Assembly: GCF_947504145.1 (NCBI RefSeq)
Contig: NZ_CANNGQ010000003.1
Coordinates: 1 to 64,000, forward strand
Source: an uncultured Microbulbifer sp.
GTDB taxonomy: Bacteria > Pseudomonadota > Gammaproteobacteria > Pseudomonadales > Cellvibrionaceae
Direction of reading: 5' to 3'
DNA: 64,000 nucleotides
Below the pieces are notes generated by a model, which was not told where the DNA came from, ran no database searches, and saw only the letters and a list, made by a program, of their open reading frames with translations. The position numbers and the translations under genes are program-made. Shown one piece after another: positions 23,947-32,089 of this stretch (position 1 is the stretch's first letter; each line of letters starts with the position of its first letter).

Positions 23947-25344
23947 ATGAGCCACATCCTGATCGTAGAAGATGAAGCCATCATCCGCACTGCGCTGCGC
24001 AAGCTGCTGGAGAGGCACCGCTATAAGATCAGTGAAGCCGGCTCTGTACGTGAAGCGACCGCCAAGTTTCGCATCACGGATATGGACCTGATCATTTCCG
24101 ACCTGCGCCTGCCCGGCGCCCCCGGCACCGACCTGCTCAAGCTCGCCGGTGACGTGCCGGTACTGATCATGACCAGCTACGCCAGCCTGCGCTCCGCGGT
24201 GGACTCCATGCGCATGGGCGCCGCCGACTATATTGCCAAGCCCTTCGATCACGACGAAATGCTCGCCACCGTACGCCGGGTCATCGGCAAGGCTGAACAG
24301 CACCGCGCTGCCGGCGCTGCGGCAGCGGACAGCAAAGCCGAGGGCCGCGCCATCGCCGGCATGATTGGCGACAGCCCAGTCATGCGCGACCTCTACGCCC
24401 GCATTCACAAGGTGGCCCCCACCGATGCCACAGTACTGGTACACGGTGAAACCGGCACTGGTAAGGAGCTGGTGGCGCGGGCGATCCACGAGGAGAGCAA
24501 GCGCAACGGCAAGCCGCTGATTTCAGTCAACTGTGCCGCCATCCCGGAAACCCTGATTGAAGCAGAACTATTCGGTCACGAAAAAGGCGCCTTCACCGGA
24601 GCCCAGACCGCCCGCGAGGGCCTGGTTGCCGCCGCTGATGGCGGCACCCTGTTCCTGGATGAGATCGGCGAACTGCCACTGGAGGCCCAGGCGCGACTGC
24701 TGCGTGTACTGCAGGAGGGCGAAGTCCGCCCCATCGGCGCCATCGAGTCCCGCAAGGTCAATGTACGGCTGGTCGCCGCAACCCACAGAAACCTTCGCCA
24801 GCTGGCGGCAGAGCGCAAATTTCGGGAAGACCTTTACTACCGGATCAACGTGGTCCAGATGACCCTGCCGCCACTGCGCGAACGGGGCAAAGACGTACTG
24901 TCGATCTCTGAAAGCCTGCTGGAAAAGTTCTGCGCAAAAATCAGCCGCCAGACCCTGAAACTGTCGCCCGAGGCCATTCAGGCTGTGACCACCTACACCT
25001 GGCCGGGGAATGTGCGCGAGCTGGAGAATGCGATACAGCGCGCGGTGATCCTCACCGAAGACACGGACGAGATCGACCATCGCACTCTGGACATCGACCT
25101 GGATCTCGTTCCCATCGATGAAGCCGACCCGGAGCGCCTTCCACGCACGAATAGCCTACACGCCGATCCGCGGGAAGATCTGTCGCTGGAAGACTACTTC
25201 GCCCGCTTTGTACTCGAACATCAGGAAACCATGAGCGAAACCGAGCTCGCCAAGAAGCTAGGGGTCAGCCGCAAGTGCCTGTGGGAGCGCCGCCAGAAGC
25301 TCGGCATCCCGCGCAAAAAAGCCAGGCGTGTCACAGAAGCCTGA
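23947..25344 (+). CDS. cbrB: NtrC-family response regulator CbrB (sigma-54 activator)
   Basis: 465 aa. Receiver domain at residues 1-118 with phosphoryl-accepting Asp52. The AAA+ domain has Walker A GETGTGKE (from about residue 167), the sigma-54-contacting GAFTGA loop and Walker [15 protein letters not shown]-terminal Fis-type helix-turn-helix follows ([23 protein letters not shown]). It should activate sigma-54 promoters, the best candidate being the one 340 bp downstream at 25686 that precedes an A-rich RNA gene. A 145-bp gap separates it from cbrA. Confidence 0.95.
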   Translation: MSHILIVEDEAIIRTALRKLLERHRYKISEAGSVREATAKFRITDMDLIISDLRLPGAPGTDLLKLAGDVPVLIMTSYASLRSAVDSMRMGAADYIAKPFDHDEMLATVRRVIGKAEQHRAAGAAAADSKAEGRAIAGMIGDSPVMRDLYARIHKVAPTDATVLVHGETGTGKELVARAIHEESKRNGKPLISVNCAAIPETLIEAELFGHEKGAFTGAQTAREGLVAAADGGTLFLDEIGELPLEAQARLLRVLQEGEVRPIGAIESRKVNVRLVAATHRNLRQLAAERKFREDLYYRINVVQMTLPPLRERGKDVLSISESLLEKFCAKISRQTLKLSPEAIQAVTTYTWPGNVRELENAIQRAVILTEDTDEIDHRTLDIDLDLVPIDEADPERLPRTNSLHADPREDLSLEDYFARFVLEHQETMSETELAKKLGVSRKCLWERRQKLGIPRKKARRVTEA

Positions 25345-25370
25345 TTTCCCGAGTACAACCACCGCTTCGC

Positions 25371-25404
25371 AAGCCCCGGCCAGTCACGCTGCCCGGGGCT
25401 TTTC
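25371..25404 (+). terminator. Rho-independent terminator after cbrB
   Basis: Stem AAGCCCCGG (25371-25379) / CCGGGGCTT (25393-25401), a 13-nt loop, then TTTC. It separates cbrB transcription from the downstream non-coding RNA unit. Confidence 0.85.
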
Positions 25405-25530
25405 ATTGTTGGGCGCCCCCAACCCGGCACACGCAACTCACCCAAGGCTCCCCTTTCTCCCACCTCAATCTGTTTAGAATCAATAAGTTACAGACATTCC
25501 CAGAATGTTTCCGGCGAATCTGGGAAGAGG

Positions 25531-25611
25531 GTAACAGGACGGAAATTGGTAACAAGTGAAAGTGTTACCCCCTCTCACAGTCGAGTAACAACTACCGCAC
25601 TATGCGTAACG
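25531..25611. promoter_or_regulatory. cluster of putative CbrB-binding boxes
   Basis: Four exact copies of the TGTTAC/GTAACA hexamer lie within 60 bp: GTAACA at 25531, 25549 and 25585, and TGTTAC at 25563. A one-mismatch copy, GTAACG, is at 25606. TGTTAC half-sites are the reported CbrB recognition element in Pseudomonas crcZ/crcY promoters. The cluster is 75-155 bp upstream of a sigma-54 promoter, a normal enhancer distance. Confidence 0.8.
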
Positions 25612-25685
25612 TAAAACTGTGTTTACTGGACGTAAAAAAGTTCCAAGAAATGTTAAGTGCTTGATTTATAACGACTTTATAAAGT

Positions 25686-25700
25686 TGGCACGCTATCTGC
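25686..25700 (+). promoter_or_regulatory. sigma-54 (RpoN) promoter of the CrcZ-like RNA
   Basis: TGGCACGCTATCTGC: the -24 GG (25687-25688) and -12 GC (25699-25700) are exactly 10 bases apart and the flanks match the TGGCAC-N5-TTGC consensus except one base. The expected transcription start is near 25712. Confidence 0.85.
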
Positions 25701-25711
25701 TTTGTATAGGT

Positions 25712-26160
25712 CAAACAACAATAACAGCCAAGAATAAAAATAAATGACTGTTTAAGCCCTAATAACAACTGACAATAAGCGGGCGAAACACAATAAGAAT
25801 AATGAGAACGGGCAGATCGATAATAAAAACCAAAGTGATCGATGCCGGAGCGCAGCTGTGTAATAAAAATTGAGCAATAAAAATAATAAGGCTCAGAACA
25901 ACAATAAAAATAAACTAAGAATAGTTACTCAAGCAGTAACGACACAGCAAAAGTAGTGAACAATAAAAATAAACAATAAGAATAAAGAGAAATAACAAAA
26001 ACAATAAATTGTAGAAGACAACAAAAATAACGACAAGCACGTGACAAACTGACTGATTGTGCCTGGGAGAGGGTTTGCTGAAAAGCAAATTGATAGCGCA
26101 AGGAAGCCGCTGCCTTCATACCGAATAAGAATAATTCCCTTCTTTTCTTTCTTTTCAATG
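25712..26160 (+). ncRNA. crcZ: CrcZ-like small RNA (Hfq/Crc titrating), 3' end uncertain
   Basis: No credible protein gene lies between cbrB and pcnB. From about 25713 to 26036 the plus strand is packed with A-rich, AANAANAA-type motifs in some ten clusters. Among them are four exact AATAAAAATAA copies (25733, 25876, 25903, 25962). Stem-loops present A-rich loops: ATCGAT at 25816/25838 with flanking GGC/GCC, and GTTACT/AGTAAC at 25924-25940. In Pseudomonas, CrcZ has the same position, sigma-54/CbrB control and Hfq-binding A-rich motifs, and it relieves carbon catabolite repression by sequestering Hfq-Crc. The 3' end is set arbitrarily at a pyrimidine-rich run (26135-26157); no clear terminator was found. 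Confidence 0.82.
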
Positions 26161-26376
26161 AATGCACACAATTTGCTGGCCCCCGCGAAAGCGGGACCGG
26201 CGGCTGTGCATTGCGCTGTGTGTGATAGAATCCGCCTCACAATAGTCCGGAACCAGGACCAACAGGGTCCCACTGGTGAAATACCCGGAACAATGCGCCG
26301 GAGCCACTCCCGAAAATGCCCCGGTAGACCACAGCCGCCCAGTGACAAGCGGGCAGCGGATAACACAGAAAGCCGT
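26161..26376 (+). other. pcnB leader region
   Basis: It contains a small GNRA-capped hairpin, CCCGC-GAAA-GCGGG (26182-26195), and a possible -10 element, gatagaat (26224-26231), with no clear -35. The open frame through this region is probably not translated because it runs out of the A-rich RNA and lacks a ribosome-binding site. Confidence 0.4.
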
Positions 26377-27843
26377 ATGTTCAATTCCCTGATCAGCAGT
26401 ATCAAGCGCTGGCACAGCAAGCCCAAAACCGATGAGGGCGCTGGCACCCAGCCGCCTTCCGGTAGCGGCAAAGCCCGTCAGCCCTCCTCCAAGCCCTCCC
26501 GCTCCCGCAAAACCTCCCGCGTTGTGGTTCCACGCAGTGATCACTGCCTGTCCCGCCGGGACGTCAGTCGTGCAGCGCTGACAGTGATGAAGCGATTACA
26601 GGAAGCGGGTTTCGAGGCCTATATCGTGGGGGGTGGCGTGCGCGACCTGCTGCTCGGCGGGCACCCCAAAGATTTTGACGTAGCAACAGACGCGACCCCT
26701 GAGCAGGCCAAGCAACTGTTCCGCGGCGCACGTATTGTCGGCCGCCGATTCCGTATTCTGCACGCGCGCATCGGCCGCGAGGTCATCGAGGTCACCACTT
26801 TCCGTGGGCACCACAGCGATGGCGAAGCCCACGAGGCCCAGCAGTCCGAGCACGGTATGCTGCTGCGCGACAATGTATACGGCGACCTGGAAAGCGACGC
26901 GGTGCGCCGCGACTTCACGGTCAATGCGCTCTACTACACCATCAATGGCTTCGAGATTCACGACTACACCGGTGGTATCCGCGATATCGAGCAGCGCCAG
27001 ATCCGTATGATCGGCGACCCGGCAACCCGCTACAAAGAAGATCCGGTGCGGATGCTGCGCGCCGTGCGGTTTGCCGCCAAGCTGGATTTTGAAATCGAGC
27101 CCGCCACCGCCGCGCCACTGGAAGAGCTGGCGCCGTTACTGCGCAATATCGCGCCCGCGCGCCTGTTCGATGAAGTCCTCAAGCTGCTGATGAGCGGCTA
27201 CGGCGAACGCACGTTTGAGCTACTGTGCGAGCACGCGCTGTGGCCTCATCTATTCCCGGACAATGCCCGCCAGCTGGACAATCCCGAAGCCCTGGCACTG
27301 ACTCGCCAGGCCCTGCGCAATACCGACGACCGCATTCGCAATGACCAACGGGTAACACCGGCATTCCTGTACGCCGCATTGCTGTGGCCCGCGGTCAATT
27401 CCGAACAGAAATTCCTCACGGAAAAAGGCATCCCCCCGGTGCCGGCACTGGCCCAGGCCGCACAAAAAATCACCAGCAACCAGCTGGTCCACACGGCCAT
27501 TCCCAAACGATTCTCCATGCCCATGCGGGAGATCTGGGAAATGCAGTCCCGCCTGCCCCGCCGCGGCGGTGAACGCGCCTTCCGGCTGATGGAGCACCCC
27601 AAGTTCCGCGCCGCCTACGACTTCCTGTTGTTGCGTGAAGACAGCGGCGAAATTCCCGCGGGCCTCGGCCAGTGGTGGACCGACTTCCAGCAGGCGGACG
27701 AAGAACAGCGCCAGCAGATGGTTCGCGATGCAGCCCGCAATGGCCCTCGCGACAGCAAAAGCCGCGGTCGCCGCAATCGCGGTGGACGTAACCGTAATCG
27801 CAACCGGCGCCCGAACAACGGCGCGGATCACCCGTCAAGTTGA
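26377..27843 (+). CDS. pcnB: poly(A) polymerase I
   Basis: 488 aa from ATG 26377. Adds A-tails to RNA 3' ends, promoting decay. A basic, Ser-rich N-terminal region is followed by the nucleotidyltransferase motif GGGVRDLLLGGHPKDFDVATDATPEQ (catalytic DFD), RRFRILHARIGREVIEVTTFR, RRDFTVNALYY and RMLRAVRFAAKLDFEIE. The Arg/Asn/Gly-rich C-terminus (SRGRRNRGGRNRNRNRRPN) probably binds RNA. Upstream extension of the frame to 26059 is not accepted; an ATG at 26293 remains possible. Synteny cbrB-crcZ-pcnB-folK matches Pseudomonas. Confidence 0.95.
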   Translation: MFNSLISSIKRWHSKPKTDEGAGTQPPSGSGKARQPSSKPSRSRKTSRVVVPRSDHCLSRRDVSRAALTVMKRLQEAGFEAYIVGGGVRDLLLGGHPKDFDVATDATPEQAKQLFRGARIVGRRFRILHARIGREVIEVTTFRGHHSDGEAHEAQQSEHGMLLRDNVYGDLESDAVRRDFTVNALYYTINGFEIHDYTGGIRDIEQRQIRMIGDPATRYKEDPVRMLRAVRFAAKLDFEIEPATAAPLEELAPLLRNIAPARLFDEVLKLLMSGYGERTFELLCEHALWPHLFPDNARQLDNPEALALTRQALRNTDDRIRNDQRVTPAFLYAALLWPAVNSEQKFLTEKGIPPVPALAQAAQKITSNQLVHTAIPKRFSMPMREIWEMQSRLPRRGGERAFRLMEHPKFRAAYDFLLLREDSGEIPAGLGQWWTDFQQADEEQRQQMVRDAARNGPRDSKSRGRRNRGGRNRNRNRRPNNGADHPSS

Positions 27844-27856
27844 GCGGAATTCCCAA

Positions 27857-28333
27857 GTGATTCGCTGTTATATTGGTCTCGGTAGCAATCTGGCCGACCC
27901 CGCCGCGCAATTGCGCAGTGCCCTGGGCCAGATCAGAAATGTGCCGCAAACAACGCTGGTAAGCTGCTCCGATTTTTATGCCAGCGCCCCGGTAGGGCCC
28001 GGCGAGCAACCGGATTACGTGAATGCGGTCGCCTGCCTGGAAACCGCCTTGTCTCCGGAGGCGTTACTGGATGCCCTGCAGGCCATTGAAAATCTCCACG
28101 GGCGCAAGCGCACCCTGCGCTGGGGTGCCCGCACTCTGGATCTGGATATTCTGCTGTACGGAAATCAGCAGCTGGATACGGCGCGTCTGCAAGTACCGCA
28201 TCCGCGTATGGCCGAGCGCAATTTTGTACTGGAACCCCTGGCGGAACTGTCCCCGGAGCTAACCATGCCCGACGGCACATCGCTGCGCACGCTACTGGCC
28301 CAGTGCCCGCCCAACCGATTACATCGCCTGTAA
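27857..28333 (+). CDS. folK: 2-amino-4-hydroxy-6-hydroxymethyldihydropteridine pyrophosphokinase
   Basis: 158 aa from GTG 27857, which fits the family start (IRCYIGLGSNL). Pyrophosphorylates the pterin in folate synthesis. Motifs are YIGLGSNLADP, APVGPGEQPDYVNAV, GRKRTLRWGARTLDLDILLYG and the signature HPRMAERNFVLEPLAEL. It begins 14 bp after the pcnB stop, so the two are cotranscribed. Confidence 0.94.
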   Translation: MIRCYIGLGSNLADPAAQLRSALGQIRNVPQTTLVSCSDFYASAPVGPGEQPDYVNAVACLETALSPEALLDALQAIENLHGRKRTLRWGARTLDLDILLYGNQQLDTARLQVPHPRMAERNFVLEPLAELSPELTMPDGTSLRTLLAQCPPNRLHRL

Positions 28334-28414
28334 ATTACGCCTGCAGTAAATTACACCGCCCGTTAGTTGCACAGAAAGCAATCAGGGACAAGAAGCAAGA
28401 CAAGGAGCCACCCG

Positions 28415-29134
28415 GTGACAAGACTTCCCACTTCCGACTCCGCTCCCGGCGATGACTACCGCGCAGAAAACCTCGCCCAGGAACTCAACCTGGAAGGCAA
28501 AACACTGCCGCGATTTATCGCCGTGGAAGGCAATATCGGGGTAGGCAAAACCACCCTGGCAAAAAAACTGGCCGCCACCTTCAATTACGACACCCTGCTG
28601 GAACTGCCGGAAGAAAATCCGTTTCTCGAACGCTTTTACCGCGACCCCAAAAGCGCCGCCCTGCCCACCCAGCTGCACTTCCTGCTACAGCGCTCGCAAC
28701 AGATCCAAGCACTGCGCCAGGACGACATGTTCAAGCCGGTGCGGGTGGCAGACTTCCTGATCGAAAAAGACCACTTGTTCGCCGAGGTCACCCTCGACAG
28801 CGACGAACTGCAGCTGTATCAACAGGTCTACCAGCACCTCACCCTCGAGGCGCCCAAGCCGGATCTAGTGATCTACCTGCAGGCACCGCTGAATGTGTTG
28901 CAGGAGCGCATCCACAAGCGCGGCATTTCCGCCGAGCGCAGTATCAGCAACGAATACCTGGCCACCCTCAATGAGGCCTACACCAACTTTTTCCACTATT
29001 ACGATCAGGCGCCCTTGCTGATCGTGAACTGTGCCGAAATCGACATTGTCGATCAGCAGAAAGATTACCTGCAACTGGTGGAGTACCTGTTGAACGTCAC
29101 CAGCGGCCGCCACTACTACAATCCCGGTAAGTAA
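28415..29134 (+). CDS. deoxynucleoside kinase (deoxyadenosine/deoxyguanosine kinase family)
   Basis: 239 aa from GTG 28415 with an aaggag signal 8 bp upstream. P-loop FIAVEGNIGVGKTTLAKKLA near residues 32-51, then LLELPEENPFLERFYRDP and the DR-type element (here FLIEKDHLFA), and the lid region ERIHKRGISAERSI. dNK-family enzymes phosphorylate deoxynucleosides for salvage. Such a gene lies between folK and panB in several Pseudomonas relatives. Exact substrate not predictable. Confidence 0.9.
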   Translation: MTRLPTSDSAPGDDYRAENLAQELNLEGKTLPRFIAVEGNIGVGKTTLAKKLAATFNYDTLLELPEENPFLERFYRDPKSAALPTQLHFLLQRSQQIQALRQDDMFKPVRVADFLIEKDHLFAEVTLDSDELQLYQQVYQHLTLEAPKPDLVIYLQAPLNVLQERIHKRGISAERSISNEYLATLNEAYTNFFHYYDQAPLLIVNCAEIDIVDQQKDYLQLVEYLLNVTSGRHYYNPGK

Positions 29135-29202
29135 TCCGCACAGTAGCGGAGTACCTGCCCAACGCATTACCGGGCTGAACGCCCACAGAATGAGTCATCG
29201 CC

Positions 29203-30018
29203 ATGCCCTATGCCCCCAGTGAGCTGACCAAGCCGATCACGATTCAGACCCTGAGAAAAATGAAAGCCGACGGCGAGAAATTTATCTGCGTCGCCCTCTA
29301 TGATGCCCCCATGGCGGCCATGGCTGAGAAAACCGGGGTGGAGAGCGTGTTGATCGGCGACTCCCTGGGCATGACGGTTCTCGGCTATGAAAGCACCATT
29401 CCCGTCACCATGGAGCAGATGATCTACCACGTGGAAGCGGTGGCCCGGGGCAACAAAAAGTCCCTGATCATGGGTGACCTTCCGTTTATGACCTACGCCA
29501 CTCCGGAGCAGGCACTCACCAACGCCACTCGCATCATGCAGGCGGGTGCACACATGGTGAAAATCGAAGGTGGTGCCTGGCTGGCACCCACGGTGAAAAT
29601 GCTCACGGAGCGAGGCATTCCCGTCTGCGCACATCTGGGACTGACCCCGCAATCGGTACACAAGCTCGGCGGTTTTCGGGTACAGGGCCGGGACGGTGAG
29701 CGCGCGGGAGAAATCCTCGACGACGCCGTACAACTGGACGAGGCTGGCGCAGATCTGCTGGTGCTGGAGTGTGTACCCTCGGACTTGGGCAAGCGCATTA
29801 CCGACACCGTCTCCATGCCCACCATCGGCATCGGCGCCGGCCCTCACACCGATGCGCAGGTGCTGGTGGTCAACGACATTCTCGGCCTCACCGAAAAGCC
29901 GCCCAAGTTCTCCAAGAACTTCCTGGCGGAGGCTGGCGACATTCCCGGCTCCCTGCGCAAATACGCGGAAGACGTCAAGAACGGGACTTTCCCCGACGAA
30001 GACCACAGCTTCAGCTGA
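29203..30018 (+). CDS. panB: 3-methyl-2-oxobutanoate hydroxymethyltransferase
   Basis: 271 aa, full length. First committed step of pantothenate (coenzyme A) synthesis: ketoisovalerate plus methylene-tetrahydrofolate gives ketopantoate. Conserved TIM-barrel segments are ALYDAPMAAMAEKTGVESVLIGDSLGMTVLGY, MGDLPFMTY, VKIEGGAW, ICAHLGLTPQS-like VCAHLGLTPQSVHKLGGFRVQGR and ECVPSDLGKRIT with IGIGAGPHTDAQVLV. panC, usually next, is not here; a thioesterase gene follows. Confidence 0.97.
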   Translation: MPYAPSELTKPITIQTLRKMKADGEKFICVALYDAPMAAMAEKTGVESVLIGDSLGMTVLGYESTIPVTMEQMIYHVEAVARGNKKSLIMGDLPFMTYATPEQALTNATRIMQAGAHMVKIEGGAWLAPTVKMLTERGIPVCAHLGLTPQSVHKLGGFRVQGRDGERAGEILDDAVQLDEAGADLLVLECVPSDLGKRITDTVSMPTIGIGAGPHTDAQVLVVNDILGLTEKPPKFSKNFLAEAGDIPGSLRKYAEDVKNGTFPDEDHSFS

Positions 30019-30083
30019 GCCGCCACTCGCCACGCAAAAAACACCAAAATTGACTGAACTGAAATCGAGAGAGCAGTAGTCCG

Positions 30084-30929
30084 ATGGAATTCAATGACAT
30101 TCTCAGCGGCGCGCGCAATGACAGCGGCAGCGCCACCATCCCTGCCGGCTGGACTCAGGGGCGCGCCACTTTTGGCGGCCTCGCCGCAGCGCTGCTGTAC
30201 CAGCCGATCGAGTCCACTCTGGAAGCCGTCACTCAGGGCACCATTGTCGATACACCACTGCGCTCACTGACGTTTTCGTTTGTCGCACCGGCAGCAGCCG
30301 GGGAGCTGGCTACCCGCACGCAGGTATTGCGCGCCGGTCGCTCCGCGGTGCAGATTGAGGCCCACGCCGCCCAAGGCGATCAAGTGGTCACCGCAGCCCT
30401 CGCCAGTTTTGGCAAACCCCGCGAATCTGCCGCCGCCGTATCCCCAGAGCCCGCGCCGCAATTCAAGGCGCCGGATCAGTGTGAGGCCCTGCCGTATATC
30501 GAAGGCCTGATGCCCGAGTTCTCGCAACACTTTGACTACCGTCTCGCCGCCGGTGCCCTGCCCTTCACCGGCAGTACCGACACCCACCTGGGCGGCTGGA
30601 TTCGCTTCAAAAAACCCGCGGGGCCCATCACCACCGGCCACTTGCTGGCACTGATCGACGCCTGGCCCCCGGCGATACTTTCCCAGCTTAAAACCCTCGC
30701 CGCTGCCAGCTCCCTCACCTGGACCCTCGAACTGACACCCGCCGCCCACCGCGCAAAAGCCGAGGCCAGCGCGGCGAGCGCAGAGAGTAACGAGAGCAAT
30801 GACTGGTGGCAGTACCAGGCGGAAGTGGAACAATCGGAAGACGGCTATGCAGTCATTCGCGCGCGCCTGTGGAACGCCAACGGGGAGTTGATCGCGTTTT
30901 CCCGACAGACGGTGACCGTGTTCGGTTAA
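30084..30929 (+). CDS. double-hotdog acyl-CoA thioesterase family protein
   Basis: 281 aa. Two hotdog folds are suggested: an N-terminal unit with GRATFGGLAAALLYQPIE and SLTFSFVAPAAAGEL, and a C-terminal unit with TGHLLALIDAWPPAIL. This matches TesB-like thioesterase-superfamily proteins of unknown substrate. An Ala-rich insertion lies around residues 115-130 and 225-240. ATG 30084 follows gagagagcagtagtccg. Possibly cotranscribed with panB (65-bp gap). Confidence 0.85.
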   Translation: MEFNDILSGARNDSGSATIPAGWTQGRATFGGLAAALLYQPIESTLEAVTQGTIVDTPLRSLTFSFVAPAAAGELATRTQVLRAGRSAVQIEAHAAQGDQVVTAALASFGKPRESAAAVSPEPAPQFKAPDQCEALPYIEGLMPEFSQHFDYRLAAGALPFTGSTDTHLGGWIRFKKPAGPITTGHLLALIDAWPPAILSQLKTLAAASSLTWTLELTPAAHRAKAEASAASAESNESNDWWQYQAEVEQSEDGYAVIRARLWNANGELIAFSRQTVTVFG

Positions 30930-30971
30930 GGTAAATCGAGGATTAAAGAAGTTTCCGCGCAGGTGTCGATA

Positions 30972-31064
30972 CCGGGAATCGCTTGGTGAGCCCCTCAAAA
31001 ACAGGATGTTTTTGCAGAGACCCCAGTGATGGGTTCACAGCGTGTCTCAACACGCGATTCCCGG
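30972..31064. repeat. dyad-symmetric multi-hairpin element
   Basis: A perfect 11-bp inverted repeat, CCGGGAATCGC (30972-30982) and GCGATTCCCGG (31054-31064), encloses nested stems: TGAGCCC/GGGTTCA, CAAAAAC-aggat-GTTTTTG and GTGT-ctca-ACAC. It lies between the convergent thioesterase and zntB genes. It could be a bidirectional transcription stop or a copy of a dispersed repeat family. Confidence 0.7.
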
Positions 31065-31103
31065 TAGCGGCGCCACCACACAAGCTGTTCCGAAGCGCTC
31101 AGC

Positions 31104-32084
31104 TCAAAGCCATTTTTTCCAGCGGAACACCACCAGCTGGATGGCCACGGTAATCACCAGTAACACGCTAAAAATCACAAAGGCCTGGGGGTTTTCCGAG
31201 CCAGGAATACCGCCCACATTGACGCCAAGCAGACCGGTAAGAAATCCCAGCGGCAGGAAAATCGCAGCGATGATGGAGAGCACGTACATGCGACTGTTGA
31301 GCTGCTCGGAAATACGGCTCATCAGCTCCTCCTGAGTGACCGCCGCCCGCTCCCGTACTGCATCGATATCCTCGATATGCCGCAACAAGCGGTCACTGAC
31401 CTCCCGCAACTGCAATCGATCCACATCACCGATCCAGGCCAGCTTCTCCACCATCAATCGCGCCAGCGCCTCCCGCTGCGGGGAAAGGTAGCGCCGCAGA
31501 GTAATGGTCTGTTTGCGCAGCATCGCGAGATCCAGCCGCAGGCCTCCACTGGCGCCGGCCACCACTCGATCCTCGAGTTCATCGATGGCATCCTCAAACG
31601 TATCCACCGTGTCACTCATACGCCACACCAGCAGGTCCGCCAGTTCCACCACCAGCGCCGCACAGGTGCGCGGCCCGCGGCCGGTTTCCAGCTGCTGACA
31701 AAGATCACTGATCGATAGTAACTGACGCTTGCGGGTGCTGATCACCCGATGCTCTTCCGCCCACAGGCGGATGGAAACCATATCTTCCGGCTGGGATTCC
31801 GGGTTCAGATTGACCCCGCGCAGGGCAATCAGCAGGCCATCATCAATACCTGTGGAGCGGGGGCGTGTCTCCTCGGTGAGCAGGGCTTCCGCCACCAGGG
31901 TATCCAGCCCCGCGGCGCCGGTAATCCACGCGCGCGCCTGCGGATCGGTATAGTCAAAGTGCAGCCACAGCTTGCCCTGCGCCGGCAACCATGCCTCCAC
32001 TTCAGACCATTGCAGGCGGCGTCCACGGCCATGACCGTCCAATAGATAAGCGTGAATCAATCCGGATTGCATGGGCGTATTCAT
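31104..32084 (-). CDS. zntB: CorA/ZntB-type metal ion transporter
   Basis: 326 aa from ATG 32084, six bases after the mutarotase stop; an upstream extension overlaps that gene and is rejected. A large soluble N-terminal domain is followed by two C-terminal spans. The pore motif is the ZntB-type G-V-N (GVNVGGIPG) at the end of the first span (LPLGFLTGLLGVNVGG). ZntB proteins move zinc across the inner membrane. Short loop and cytoplasmic basic end (FRWKKWL) as expected. The symbol rests on family, not on a functional test. Confidence 0.9.
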   Translation of the reverse strand: MNTPMQSGLIHAYLLDGHGRGRRLQWSEVEAWLPAQGKLWLHFDYTDPQARAWITGAAGLDTLVAEALLTEETRPRSTGIDDGLLIALRGVNLNPESQPEDMVSIRLWAEEHRVISTRKRQLLSISDLCQQLETGRGPRTCAALVVELADLLVWRMSDTVDTFEDAIDELEDRVVAGASGGLRLDLAMLRKQTITLRRYLSPQREALARLMVEKLAWIGDVDRLQLREVSDRLLRHIEDIDAVRERAAVTQEELMSRISEQLNSRMYVLSIIAAIFLPLGFLTGLLGVNVGGIPGSENPQAFVIFSVLLVITVAIQLVVFRWKKWL

Positions 32085-32089
32085 CGGAT

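Noticed and set aside
25713..26036. CRISPR-like or simple tandem repeat array (AATAAAAATAA copies)
   Set aside because: The copies are irregularly spaced, only 8-11 bp long and occur in a sigma-54 transcribed region. There are no unique spacers of fixed length and no cas genes.
26059..26376. N-terminal extension of PcnB
   Set aside because: It runs from the A-rich RNA region without a ribosome-binding site; PcnB homology begins after 26377.
25925..26471. Minus-strand ORFs of 80 and 180 aa across the A-rich region
   Set aside because: They arise because A-rich DNA reads as Leu/Phe/Tyr codons on the other strand. No ribosome-binding site and no domain.
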